This document shows positions 35,952-45,049 of a DNA stretch of 64,000 nucleotides, piece after piece. Source of the DNA: Ottelia alismoides (taxonomy: Eukaryota > Streptophyta > Magnoliopsida > Alismatales > Hydrocharitaceae); assembly GCA_037367405.1 (NCBI GenBank), contig JAZKJV010011400.1:3532501-3596500 (forward strand), in the 5' to 3' direction. Under the pieces are notes generated by a model. That model made no database searches. It worked only from the letters and a program-made list of their open reading frames with translations, and was not told the DNA's origin. A program made the position numbers and the translations under genes. The stretch's first letter is position 1; each line of letters starts with the position of its first letter.

Positions 35952-38900
35952 CTACAGTTCGGTAAACTCGGGTACCAGGCCCACCAGGGTGCTCAGTTCA
36001 TAAGGTCGGAATCGAGCTTCGGTGGTGGTCGCATCATCGCGCAGCAGCATGACGTGCGCCCCCAGATGAGCTGCGGCCACTGAGTCGACCAGGTGAGTCG
36101 AATCGTTGGCGCTCATCTGCATCAGCAAACGTATCTCCAATTCACGCTGCGCCGAGCGGCTCAACCAGCGGCTGACCGTATTGGCATTCTCGGCATGAAT
36201 GAGCGTATGGATGTTGTGTGCTGGACCATCGCGGAGCAGTTCTTCCAGTTGCTTGTCGGGGGTGACTTTGCTCTCGCCGAACGATCCCATACCGTATTCG
36301 TCTTCGGGGCGGAACGTGCGCAAGCGGCCGATGTTGATGATGGACAAGAGGATGGGAGTCCACTGCGAGTAGTTGTCGGGTGACTCCATCCGGCTCTTCA
36401 GCGCCGCATGGACCTCGCCCAGCAGACCATCGGCTCCGCGAACATCCGCAAATTGAACGAGCGCTGGCAAGGTTTGGTTCATGCGTTCTTGCAACGACAG
36501 GCAATGCGCGTCGGTCGGCTTGGCGGCTTGAATAATCGAGACTTGCGGGCGCACTCGACGCGCATGGTGGGCCACAAATGAGCCGGCAAGCGACAAGATT
36601 ACGGAAGCGGTTTGCGAGTCTTCGCTGCCTACCAGCAACATATTTCGCCCGGCCTGGTCGGTCAGGGGAATTGTCACCGCTGGGCTGATCGCTACGCTCT
36701 CGCCCAGTACGCACCAGCAGGCATCGGGATTGAGCTGAGCCCGGGCCGCTTCGACTGCACGAGAGGCTGCCTGGCGATCCCAGGTGGCTGGTCGATTACC
36801 ATCAAACACTACGCAGCGCCCCAAGAGATTCGAGCTGCTGTCGGTATTGCGATAGCCATGGCTGGGCAAGTCCGCCAGCCACTGAACCATCTCCTTTTTC
36901 GTCAACCAGCCGATCTGCATGGCCGCATTACCTTCGACGCGGCCACCTTGATCGTTGTAGACAGCCTGGCCTGGATGATGAAGCCGCGAGGCGGCCGGGT
37001 TATCATCGGCAAAGATCATCTGCGCATCGGCTGCATCGCATTGCAATGCAATCCGCACGCCCATCTGTCCCATCGTCGTACGCGGCAGCGAATAGGCGCC
37101 GGCCAGAGTTTGACTGCTGAGAATCGCATGTACTCCGAACGAGCGACCTTGCCGCACGATGCGATCGAGTATCAAACTGACCTGGCTGGTCAGTTTATCA
37201 TCTTCGACAAACAGCTCTTGGAACTCGTCGATGACGATCATCATGCGGGGCATCTGCTGATTGGGGTGAATCAAGTTCCAGCTCTGCAAATCTTGCACGC
37301 CTGCATCGCGGAACAACTGGCCCCGGTTCTGCATACATTGATCGACGTACTCAAGTGCGCTCAAGCCGAATTCTCGTTGGCTTTCGATGCCGATGATGTC
37401 GGCGTGAGGCAGTTCGCTCTGACTGTAGGCCTGGAACTCAACGCCCTTTTTGAAGTCCAGCAATACCATGCGCAGGCGTTCTGGCGAGTACTTGACGGCG
37501 GCGCTGGTGATGATGGCGTGCAGAAGGGTCGACTTACCCGAGCCGGTCTTGCCGGCCACGATCGCATGCTGGGCGGTGCCCACGCCCAGTTTCAAGGATT
37601 GCACGCGGCCCACGCCGCTTTGACCGATAGGAATTTCCAGCGACGATGAACTATCGCCCTGCCACCATTGATCGCGCGGTTGAGCGATGCCGGCCAGTGG
37701 AACTTCGACGCGACTGGCCAGGCGAGCTCGGCGGCCTACTTGATGAATGAGCTGTTGGGCTACCTCGGGTGCAGGAGGAACCACAGGCTGGATGGACAAA
37801 GTCTCCAAGGCCGAATCAGCGGTGGTGATGCGCGTCGGCGTGCCTTCCAACTTCACATGCAATCCATGCCGCATCAACAGTTCGCGTCGTTCGGGTACGT
37901 CCCAAGGTTGAGCCGGATCGAGAATGAAAATTGGAATGATGCCGCAGCGAGCACCGGTGTCCAACAAGCTCAGCAGCGGTTTCCAGGATTGATCATCCAG
38001 GGCCAAGGGGAAGGACGACCAGAGCAGCAAGCGATACGGTTCGGCCAGCGGTCCTGCATCCCGATTGTATTGTTCGATCGTGGCGTACTGGTTGCGCAGC
38101 GACTGTTGAATAAAGTCTTCGGCCTTAAGCGCCAAGTTGTTGAGATGCTTGGCAATGTGTGGTGATTGTGTCCAGACGCGGTGCGTTACCAATTCAGGGT
38201 CGTAATCACCCAGGTGCATCAGCCAGCCATAATCCCGCCCCAGGCCTTGCGGATCGACGACCGTAACTTGTGTCTTGCCCGGTGGTAGCGTGGTTAGCGC
38301 GCGGAGCAAGAGCGACTGAATGAGCGCGATCGCATCGGGTGAATTGGGATCAGCGGTGATCGTCAGGTAACGATCGCGAAAGGGCTCGAAGTTAACCGGG
38401 GCTTTGATCGAGCCGCCGGCATCGATGCGCACTGCCTCGGGCAAAACTGGATCCAGGATGGCCTGGCCCAGTGGCAGGACAGGGCAAGTCAAGCCTTGAG
38501 TCCAGGGTGCATCGCTGGCCATCTCTTCCCAGGCAGGAAAATGATGTTGGCACCAGCGGCTGCTGCGCGAGAGATGGGTGACCGCTTTTTGCATGGCGGC
38601 ACGCATGCGGGCATGGCCTTGCATTTCAGCGCGATGGATCGCTTGTTCGATCAACTGAAGATCGGTCTGCAGTTGCTCGGCGCGCTGGGCTTGGGCTGTA
38701 GCAAAAGCGGCTTGATCAGTCTGCAAGCTGTGGCTGCCCTCTTGATCGATTGTACGCAGGGACTGGTTTAGCTGCTCCCTGACAGCCGCGCGTTCGTTGG
38801 CGGCATACGTTCGCAGCCGCGTCATCTCTTTCTTGACATGTTCATTCAGCTCTTTGGCGGCATTGTCGCGCCAGGTAACCGCTTCTTGCATGCGCGTGTC

Positions 38901-39842
38901 GCGTTTGGCTGCCAGTCGACGCAGCTCGGCATCGTTCTCGGTCATCGCCAGGTGCATGGCGGCTCGCTGGAGCGTGTGTCCTTCGGCCAGGGAGGTTTCC
39001 AGTTTGGGCAGTTCGGCTCGGATAACGCGACGAATCCAGGGGTGGACCGCGATGATCGCAATGATGCCCATGACGATCGAAGTGATAAAGCCAGCTCCGA
39101 CTGCCAATAGCCAAGGCAGAATGCTCAGACCACCGAGCAGGCCGGCGATCACAGCACCACACGCTGCGCAGATCAGCCAGAACCAGAGCGATTCAATGCT
39201 GCGTGCGATGCGGTTATGGGCCATCCAATGAACCAGTTGACGCGATTGCTGGATGGCGTTCTGGCAGCGCTGAATGGCTTCGGTAGAGTTGGCCGGCGTG
39301 CCATCGGCTAGAGTTCGCGAGCTCGTATCGACATTCAGAACCATGCTGCGCTGAGCAAGCAAGGTGGCCGCTTCTTGTTGGACTACCGCCAAGGCGCCCG
39401 CAATCTGTTCGATGACTTCCTTGGTCTTGTTCAGCCTGGCAATGGTTTTGTCTTTGGAACGCATGAAGCGTCGTTCGACGTCGGCGATGCGGTTCTTGGC
39501 TTCGGCGGTCAGTTCGTCGCCTTGACGACGTGCATCGGTGCGCAAGCGTTGTTCATCGGCGGTGACACTCTGCACGGCTTTGAATGCGCGGCGTTCAGCA
39601 TCGTCCCACACGGCCATGCGCCGCTGGTCCCAGTCGGTGGTGGCGGCCGCTTGCTGCTGCTGGAAGCGAGCCCGCTCGGCTTGCGAGCGGGCCTCGGCAG
39701 CCGCTTCGACTTCGGTGAGCTGATTGCGCAGATCCGATAGATGCTGAGCCATCTTCTCGGTGCCTTGCTCCATGCGCAACTTCAGTCCGCGGGTCAGTTG
39801 TTCCAGACGCTGACGAGTCAATAAGCGTGGGACATGGTTCAT
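35952..39842 (-). CDS. FtsK/SpoIIIE-type ATPase with three tandem motor modules (EssC/EccC-like)
   Basis: A 1296-residue protein (a GTG at 39875, 1 bp after the stop of the small upstream gene, is an alternative start). Order: charged N-terminal coiled coil (about 10-180), two adjacent transmembrane helices (about 217-265, 'WFWLICAACGAVIAGLL' and 'LAVGAGFITSIVMGIIAII'), a second coiled coil (about 280-430), a motor-like module without a P-loop (about 470-700), an intact FtsK module with Walker A 'AGKTGSGKST' near 764-772 and Walker B 'MMIVIDEFQEL' near 866, and a third module with a degraded P-loop ('LVGSEDSQTAS'). One active and two degenerate motors after a membrane hairpin recalls type VII secretion ATPases. 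No gamma DNA-binding domain of FtsK is seen. A small WXG100-like gene lies directly upstream. Confidence 0.82.
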   Translation of the reverse strand: MNHVPRLLTRQRLEQLTRGLKLRMEQGTEKMAQHLSDLRNQLTEVEAAAEARSQAERARFQQQQAAATTDWDQRRMAVWDDAERRAFKAVQSVTADEQRLRTDARRQGDELTAEAKNRIADVERRFMRSKDKTIARLNKTKEVIEQIAGALAVVQQEAATLLAQRSMVLNVDTSSRTLADGTPANSTEAIQRCQNAIQQSRQLVHWMAHNRIARSIESLWFWLICAACGAVIAGLLGGLSILPWLLAVGAGFITSIVMGIIAIIAVHPWIRRVIRAELPKLETSLAEGHTLQRAAMHLAMTENDAELRRLAAKRDTRMQEAVTWRDNAAKELNEHVKKEMTRLRTYAANERAAVREQLNQSLRTIDQEGSHSLQTDQAAFATAQAQRAEQLQTDLQLIEQAIHRAEMQGHARMRAAMQKAVTHLSRSSRWCQHHFPAWEEMASDAPWTQGLTCPVLPLGQAILDPVLPEAVRIDAGGSIKAPVNFEPFRDRYLTITADPNSPDAIALIQSLLLRALTTLPPGKTQVTVVDPQGLGRDYGWLMHLGDYDPELVTHRVWTQSPHIAKHLNNLALKAEDFIQQSLRNQYATIEQYNRDAGPLAEPYRLLLWSSFPLALDDQSWKPLLSLLDTGARCGIIPIFILDPAQPWDVPERRELLMRHGLHVKLEGTPTRITTADSALETLSIQPVVPPAPEVAQQLIHQVGRRARLASRVEVPLAGIAQPRDQWWQGDSSSSLEIPIGQSGVGRVQSLKLGVGTAQHAIVAGKTGSGKSTLLHAIITSAAVKYSPERLRMVLLDFKKGVEFQAYSQSELPHADIIGIESQREFGLSALEYVDQCMQNRGQLFRDAGVQDLQSWNLIHPNQQMPRMMIVIDEFQELFVEDDKLTSQVSLILDRIVRQGRSFGVHAILSSQTLAGAYSLPRTTMGQMGVRIALQCDAADAQMIFADDNPAASRLHHPGQAVYNDQGGRVEGNAAMQIGWLTKKEMVQWLADLPSHGYRNTDSSSNLLGRCVVFDGNRPATWDRQAASRAVEAARAQLNPDACWCVLGESVAISPAVTIPLTDQAGRNMLLVGSEDSQTASVILSLAGSFVAHHARRVRPQVSIIQAAKPTDAHCLSLQERMNQTLPALVQFADVRGADGLLGEVHAALKSRMESPDNYSQWTPILLSIINIGRLRTFRPEDEYGMGSFGESKVTPDKQLEELLRDGPAHNIHTLIHAENANTVSRWLSRSAQRELEIRLLMQMSANDSTHLVDSVAAAHLGAHVMLLRDDATTTEARFRPYELSTLVGLVPEFTEL

Positions 39843-39878
39843 GGCAACTGCTTCAGTCTTGAGGGCGACAATCACACG

Positions 39879-40121
39879 TTACGATCGATCTGGGTCGCTG
39901 AGCTTTTTCGTAATCATCTCGAACAGTTCATGAGCTTGGTGCAGGCTGGCCGTGAGTTGAGAGACCGTAGGTTTAAAGGGCGAAAGATGTTCGCGCAAAA
40001 ACGCTTGTCCCCGCTCATCTTTCCAAGTTTCCTCGGTCAGATGCATCTCCTGCTCCAGTTGTTCGGCTAGGACACCAAAGCGTTGAGCCAGGCTGCCCAG
40101 TTCGTGCGAAACGCGGCGCAT
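39879..40121 (-). CDS. Small helical WXG100-like protein
   Basis: An 80-residue protein; the ATG has GGAAGGA about 8 nt upstream, so the TTG 15 bp earlier is rejected. Predicted architecture is two amphipathic helices (about 5-30 and 38-73) joined by a turn with Trp33 and Phe41 ('TEETWKDERGQAF'). Length, all-helical make-up and central Trp recall WXG100/ESAT-6-like proteins, though a strict W-x-G is absent. Its stop is 1-37 bp from the start of the large FtsK-like ATPase, so they form a two-gene operon. It may be a substrate or adaptor of that ATPase; this is inference. Confidence 0.65.
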   Translation of the reverse strand: MRRVSHELGSLAQRFGVLAEQLEQEMHLTEETWKDERGQAFLREHLSPFKPTVSQLTASLHQAHELFEMITKKLSDPDRS

Positions 40122-40282
40122 AGGCAATCCTTCCAAGTGGATAATTCTGTGGAATTTCTCAACCAGTTATTGTAATCGTCCCAGTTAGAGACAGGGACAA
40201 TCGCCAAGTTTTCCAGAGCGTTTCTCAGGCTCAGAACGCACGAATTGGAAATCAGTAATTCGAAATCGAGAGTTTTTGGGTT

Positions 40283-40378
40283 GTGAATCTCCAATCTCAA
40301 ATCTCAAAGCCCAAATTTCAAATTTCAAATTTGAGATTTCAAATTTGAGATTTCCAATCTCAGATCTCAAATCTGCAA
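40283..40378. repeat. AT-rich simple repeat of GAGATTTCAAATTT type
   Basis: Alternating forward and reversed copies of CAAATTT/AAATTTG and GAGATTT/AAATCTC fill about 95 bp between the small helical gene and larC. The units can pair with each other into hairpins. A short run of the same motif occurs at about 17692-17710. No gene is present. Confidence 0.6.
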
Positions 40379-41758
40379 TCATCCATGGTGGTGATCGTGC
40401 CCATGGTCATGCGAGTGATCATGCCCGTGATCATGCGAGTGATCATGCCCGTGATCATGCGAATGGTCGTGCGAATGGTCGTGCGAATGGTCATGCGAAT
40501 GGTCATGCGAATGGTCGTGCCCATGATCGTGGTTGTGGGCTTCGACGTGGGGGACGGGAAGTTGGCTGATCAGTGCCGGTGGGCGGTCGAGTTTCAGATT
40601 CAGGACCGCGCGGACGATCAACTGGTAGACTTGGGCCAGTGGCATGCCGCTTTCCAGGGCCAGTCGTTTGCAATCTTCGTATTCGGGGGCCACGTTGGGT
40701 TGTCGGCCTGAATGCCAGGCCAGTTTGGCTCGAGCTTCGCCCAGGGGTGTCTCGACGCGAATGATCTCGCGATGTAGTTTGCGCCGACCGGTCAGTTGTC
40801 GCCGAATGCCCAGCGAACCGGTATGCATGAAGATCAACTCTTCCATCCGCTGGCTGAAGGCGGGTGGACACAGCACGCTCAAGAGCACGCCCGGTCGATT
40901 CTTTTTCATGGCGATGGCGGTGGTGGTCACTTCCAGAGCGCCAGCGTCCCAGAGTCGTTCGATGGCAAAGCCGATTTGTTCGCCGGTGGCATCGTCGATA
41001 TTGGTCTCCAGCAGCATCACTTCGTCATGACCCAAGTCGACAGCGGCCTGGCCCAGGAACAGTCGCAGCAGGTTGGCTTGTTCAGGAAAATCGCGATGGC
41101 CTGCTCCGTAGCCGATGCGTTCGATGCTCATCGAGGGCAGCGGTCCAAAGCCATCGCCTAGCGCCGCCAAGACAGCCGCTCCAGTCGGCGTGGTCAACTC
41201 GGCTTGGATCTCGCTATGTCGCAGCGGGATGCCTTGTAACAATTCGGCGGTGGCGGGCGCCGGGACGCTGACCAGACCATGCGCGATGCGGACCGTCCCT
41301 GTGCCGGTCGGTGGTGGACCGGCGATAATGCGTTCGATTTGGAGGTCATCCAGGGCGATGGCAATGCCCGCGATATCGGCGATCGAATCGACTGCACCGA
41401 CTTCATGGAAGTGGACCGAGGCGAGGCTGGTGCCATGCACTTTGGCTTCGGCTTCGCCTAAACGCGTGAAGATGCGTTTGGCCAAGGTACGAGCTCGCTG
41501 CGACATTTGGCTGCCATCGATCATGGCCACGATGTCCGACAGGTGTCGATGTGCGTGCTCGGGAGGATGCACCACATCTAATCGCAGAGCTCGAAAGCCG
41601 CCGCGCATGGTTTGCGAGAACTGGAGTTCCAGTTCCGGTAAGCCCAGCGTTCGCAACTGCGCCTCGATGCGGGCTCCATCGGCTCCCGCATCGACCAGGG
41701 CCGCCAAAGTCATATCGCCGCTAATACCGCTGAGCGTGTCCAGGTAGGCTAAACGCAT
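40379..41758 (-). CDS. larC: LarC-like nickel insertion protein with His-rich tail
   Basis: A 459-residue protein. 'YLDTLSGISGDMTLAALVDA' opens the LarC (former DUF111) domain; 'VHFHEVGAVDSIADI', 'PPPTGTGTVRIAHG', 'ELTTPTGAAVLAAL' and 'LETNIDDATGEQIGFAIERL' are further family markers. LarC uses CTP to insert nickel into the pincer cofactor of lactate racemase. The last ~50 residues are almost only His, Asp, Ser and Gly (HDHSHDH repeats), probably a nickel store, encoded by near-perfect short tandem DNA repeats at 40385-40535. larB and larE are not in the window, and the substrate enzyme is unknown. Confidence 0.9.
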   Translation of the reverse strand: MRLAYLDTLSGISGDMTLAALVDAGADGARIEAQLRTLGLPELELQFSQTMRGGFRALRLDVVHPPEHAHRHLSDIVAMIDGSQMSQRARTLAKRIFTRLGEAEAKVHGTSLASVHFHEVGAVDSIADIAGIAIALDDLQIERIIAGPPPTGTGTVRIAHGLVSVPAPATAELLQGIPLRHSEIQAELTTPTGAAVLAALGDGFGPLPSMSIERIGYGAGHRDFPEQANLLRLFLGQAAVDLGHDEVMLLETNIDDATGEQIGFAIERLWDAGALEVTTTAIAMKKNRPGVLLSVLCPPAFSQRMEELIFMHTGSLGIRRQLTGRRKLHREIIRVETPLGEARAKLAWHSGRQPNVAPEYEDCKRLALESGMPLAQVYQLIVRAVLNLKLDRPPALISQLPVPHVEAHNHDHGHDHSHDHSHDHSHDHSHDHSHDHGHDHSHDHGHDHSHDHGHDHHHG

Positions 41759-41866
41759 GCAATCCCAATACTTTCCAGGTAGAGATCAGTTCCCGATTGG
41801 TGTGTCCAGAGCGTATGGCCAGCGATCGGGGAACCGCCGTTAATTATTGTCGATCTTCTAACGATT

Positions 41867-42817
41867 CTACTCGTTATCGCCCATCAGCATGCCGCCCAAA
41901 CCAAAGGAGTTGAGCACCGAACCTTGTTCTTTGCCCCCACTGGCGTTGGAAGCAAAGCGGCGAGCCAAGCGCGCAAAGGGCAAGCTTTGCAGCCAGATGG
42001 GGCCAGGTCCGGTCAAGGTAGCAAACACCAGGCCTTCGCCACCAAACATCGCACTTTTAATGCTGTTGTTGAACTGAATGTCATAATTGATCGTCGGCCC
42101 CAGGGCTACGATACAGCCGGTATCCACGCGCAGCGTTTCACCTGGTTCTAACTGGCGATGCATCATGGTGCCGCATGCATGAATCAAAGCGATGCCATCT
42201 CCGCTCAGTTTTTGCATGATAAAGCCTTCGCCGCCCAGCAGGCCGACTCCGAGCTTCTTTTGGAAGGCGATCGAGATTTCAATGCCTTTGGCGCCGCACA
42301 GGAAGGCATCGCGCTGACAGATAATCTGGCCGCCCAGCTTGTCCAGGTGCAGGGCTTCGATCCGCCCTGGGTAGGGAGCACCGAAGGCTACTGTTTCGCG
42401 TTTGCTGGAAACGTTGGAGAAGATGGTCATGAACAGAGATTCGCCAGTCAGTACGCGTTTGCCGGCCGAGAGCATCTTGTTCCAGAAACTTGCTCCGTGC
42501 TGGTTGGGATCGCCGAAGACAGTTTCCATCTGTATGCCCGCACTCATGAACATCATGGCGCCGGCTTCAGCGATCACGGCCTCGCGCGGGTCGAGCGTGA
42601 CCTCGACATACTGCATATCGTCGCCAAAGATCTCATAGTCGATTTCATGAGCCACGCGCGTGCCACTGCCCACGGGCAAGATAGGTGGTGGGCTACTGCT
42701 GCTGGGGATCGTAGCGGTGAAGATTTCTTGGCAATTCTGACATCGAACCTGCTTGCCCAAATGTTCGGGTGGCAAACTATATTGAGCTCGACATTTGGGA
42801 CAGTGGATGATTTCCAT
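41867..42817 (-). CDS. AIM24-family protein with N-terminal zinc ribbon
   Basis: A 316-residue protein. Residues 1-37 are an MJ0042-type zinc ribbon (CPKC at 6-9, CQNC near 27-30). From about 55 the AIM24/TIGR00266 beta-sandwich follows: 'DDMQYVEVTLDPREAVIAEAGAMMFM', read in part as VIAEAGAMMFMS, then 'ISIAFQKKLGVGLLGGEGF', 'LIHACGTMMHRQLEPGE' and 'MFGGEGLVFATLTGPG'. The family is widespread but of unknown biochemical role. The zinc-ribbon fusion is common in planctomycetes. Confidence 0.85.
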   Translation of the reverse strand: MEIIHCPKCRAQYSLPPEHLGKQVRCQNCQEIFTATIPSSSSPPPILPVGSGTRVAHEIDYEIFGDDMQYVEVTLDPREAVIAEAGAMMFMSAGIQMETVFGDPNQHGASFWNKMLSAGKRVLTGESLFMTIFSNVSSKRETVAFGAPYPGRIEALHLDKLGGQIICQRDAFLCGAKGIEISIAFQKKLGVGLLGGEGFIMQKLSGDGIALIHACGTMMHRQLEPGETLRVDTGCIVALGPTINYDIQFNNSIKSAMFGGEGLVFATLTGPGPIWLQSLPFARLARRFASNASGGKEQGSVLNSFGLGGMLMGDNE

Positions 42818-42968
42818 GGAGCACTCCGTAGTCCGACGACTGAGCGTCGATAAATGTTGGTAGCCACGCTGACAATCGTTGGTTGTGCGGGGCAGCCCGC
42901 GTGGTAACTATAGATGGCCATGATTATTTCATCGATCGACAATCCTAGCCACTAGACAGGGAAAGACC

Positions 42969-44045
42969 GTGAGCATGCGCCGCGCCGTGGTTGGTATCGA
43001 CATCGGGGGAGCGAATTTAAAGGCAGCCCGTTGGGTTGACGACCAGAAGGCCTGCGCGGTGTCGACTACTTTTCCTATGTGGACCCAGCACGCTCGTCTG
43101 GCTGAGGCAACCGGTCAGTTGCTGGAGCAGTTGCCGCTCAGTTCCGAATCTCCATACGATTTGGCGGTAACGATGACCGGGGAACTGGCCGATTGTTTTC
43201 AATCGCGACGCGATGGAGTGGCGCAGATTCTGACGCAGCTCCGGCGAGTGCTGCCTGCCGAACGCATTTTTGTTTATGGTGTCGACGGACGTTGGCTCTC
43301 TCCGTCGCAAGCACTCTCTGATCCGTGGAATGTGGCGGCCAGCAACTGGCACGCGCTGGGCAGTTGGCTGGGCAGGTGGCCACCGACCAGCCCCTTTTGT
43401 CAGCAGGCTTTGGTTATCGATATCGGTTCCACAACTGTCGACATTATTCCTCTGTCGGAAGGTCAGGTGGCTACACCAGCCAAGACCGATCGTGATCGAT
43501 TGCAGTTGGGGCAACTGATCTACACAGGTTTGCGACGCACGCCAGTGTGTGCTGTCGCCCAGCAGTTGACGTTGGCAGGCCAGGCAATACCGGTGATGGC
43601 CGAGTTGTTTGCCACGGTCGACGACGCCTGGCTCGTGCTCGGGCAAGTCGACGAAAATGCGCTGGATATGGCTACTGCGGATCATCGCCCGCGAACCAAG
43701 TCGTGCGCGGCAGCCCGTCTGGCCAGAATGATCGGCGAAGATAGCGAGCGACTATCGGACGAGGATTTGGAATCGTTGGCCTCGCAGGTTATCGGGCTGC
43801 AAGTTTTGCAAATAAAAGCCGCTCTAGAGCGACAATTGATTAGCAACTTCAGTAAGAGTGAGAAAGTCTGCCTGATCTGCAGCGGACATGGCTTGCCGTT
43901 GTGGCGACAACTAGCTAGAAACACTTCCAAGTCGATGCTGCAGTACACGCTCGCGGAGTACATGGACCGAGAGGTCGCGCGCTGCGCACCGGCTGCTGCT
44001 GTCGCCTGGCTGCTCGGTCAGTCCCAGGTTCACCTGCCTTATTAG
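42969..44045 (+). CDS. MfnF-like kinase-fold protein of H4MPT/methanofuran-linked C1 metabolism
   Basis: A 358-residue ASKHA-fold protein, GTG start preceded by AGGGA. 'VVGIDIGGANLKAARW' is the first phosphate loop; 'ALVIDIGSTTVDIIPL' the second; 'CLICSGHGLPLWRQL' the adenosine-side loop. 'DIGGANLKAA' is characteristic of the hydantoinase/oxoprolinase-related group annotated as H4MPT-linked C1 transfer protein, to which archaeal MfnF of methanofuran synthesis belongs. Planctomycetes are known to carry archaeal-type C1 genes, so this assignment fits the lineage. No other C1 gene is adjacent. Confidence 0.78.
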   Translation: MSMRRAVVGIDIGGANLKAARWVDDQKACAVSTTFPMWTQHARLAEATGQLLEQLPLSSESPYDLAVTMTGELADCFQSRRDGVAQILTQLRRVLPAERIFVYGVDGRWLSPSQALSDPWNVAASNWHALGSWLGRWPPTSPFCQQALVIDIGSTTVDIIPLSEGQVATPAKTDRDRLQLGQLIYTGLRRTPVCAVAQQLTLAGQAIPVMAELFATVDDAWLVLGQVDENALDMATADHRPRTKSCAAARLARMIGEDSERLSDEDLESLASQVIGLQVLQIKAALERQLISNFSKSEKVCLICSGHGLPLWRQLARNTSKSMLQYTLAEYMDREVARCAPAAAVAWLLGQSQVHLPY

Positions 44046-44269
44046 CCCTTGGGCTCCCACCTACCGAACACCTGAAGACGGCGGACGCGAAAGCTAACGC
44101 TTTCCATCGCTCGGCAGCGGTGGTAACGAAGATTGCACCCAGTTAAGTTGGCCCGTGTGCCCAGTGGTGGTGTCCAACTAGAGATTGCAACTGATCGCAC
44201 TTGAGAGCCGGGGATTGCCCCGAAACGGTCGTTTGCAACAGAGCCGGAGTGAGTGATACGTCAGAGTCT

Positions 44270-44421
44270 CGCTAGGCTGCTCGACGAGCAGAAGAGAACG
44301 AAACTCGGCTGCCAGCTCGACTTCCGCAGTTGAGTACGAAACTACTGCGGGAATCGTCTTTTAAGCCCCTCAGCTATCGCTGGCAGCCGAGTATCACGCC
44401 CGAAGAATGGGTTGTAACCCA
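44270..44421. ncRNA. Structured RNA candidate
   Basis: A perfect 14-bp inverted repeat (44303-44316 ACTCGGCTGCCAGC, 44379-44392) encloses a second 13-bp helix (44318-44330 with 44344-44356; 11 Watson-Crick pairs, one G-U, one mismatch) capped by a 13-nt loop. Just upstream is a 7-bp palindrome (CTGCTCG/CGAGCAG, about 44278-44292) and downstream a perfect ATGGGTT/AACCCAT hairpin (about 44406-44421). The nested pairing without coding potential suggests a folded RNA; strand and class are unknown. It does not show tmRNA, RNase P or SRP hallmarks that I can see. Confidence 0.45.
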
Positions 44422-44800
44422 TCTATCGTCAATAATAACATGACGCCTGAACCTTTGACAACTATTGCAAGGCCAAATTGGTTACATTTCGACACTTTTT
44501 TGGCAATGCGTGTATAGTCGTCTTAGGGGGTATCTTTGATTTACCACTCCATTGGCTGTGTTTTGTTTTGCACAGGATGGCCCGCGATTCACCGTATGTG
44601 GTAATGCGCATACCGGCGATACCCATCTATTGCCGACTTCCCTGGACCTATCAACTAGAGCCCAGGAGCCGTACGGCAACCGCCACTTTTCCTTCTCTTT
44701 CTGTTCCTTAACCTTCCCGCATACCGGGCGCAAGGGTTAACGCTTGCCCATCGCCTTAATTCACCCGCCCCGCCGGCGCCTAATGCTGGCATTGGGTTGA

Positions 44801-44876
44801 GAGCGGGGACACACCCTGCGCTGTTGTCGCGTCTAATGCTTGCATAACAGGAGCGGGGACACACCCTGCGCTGTTG
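44801..44876. repeat. Tandem duplication, 50-bp period
   Basis: A 26-bp string beginning GAGCGGGGACACACC occurs twice, at 44801-44826 and 44851-44876, exactly 50 bp apart. The sequence before each copy (TAATGCTGGCAT / TAATGCTTGCAT) is also related, so the whole 50-bp unit is duplicated with drift. Confidence 0.7.
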
Positions 44877-45049
44877 GCGTCTTGGGGGAGCTGGCATTCA
44901 CATTGATATCATTGCGACTGCTGGTTGGCTGGGTGGCAACTTGGCGAAAGTGCATCAGAAAACGCTGTTGGCAAAAAATGGCCCGGCCTGCTAACATGAG
45001 GCCACGCCGAGCGTAATGCCAAGGCGGGCAATCAGGGAGGATTTGCACA

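Larger units (their letters stand above)
44046..45049. other. 1-kb region without a protein gene
   Basis: No open frame here has a convincing start, composition or domain. The left half holds several strong inverted repeats (see the RNA candidate at 44270-44421). The right part (44790-44880) holds a roughly 50-bp tandem duplication. The stretch just before 45050 should carry the promoter and ribosome site of the SbcD-like gene (GGGAGGA about 12 nt before the ATG). Confidence 0.5.

Noticed and set aside
40385..40535. Short tandem repeats that look like an array
   Set aside because: They encode the HDHSHDH tail of LarC in frame; no spacers or cas genes, so not CRISPR.
44478..44740. Short open frames in the 1-kb gap before the SbcD-like gene
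   Set aside because: Competing frames on both strands, no ribosome site, composition unlike neighbours.
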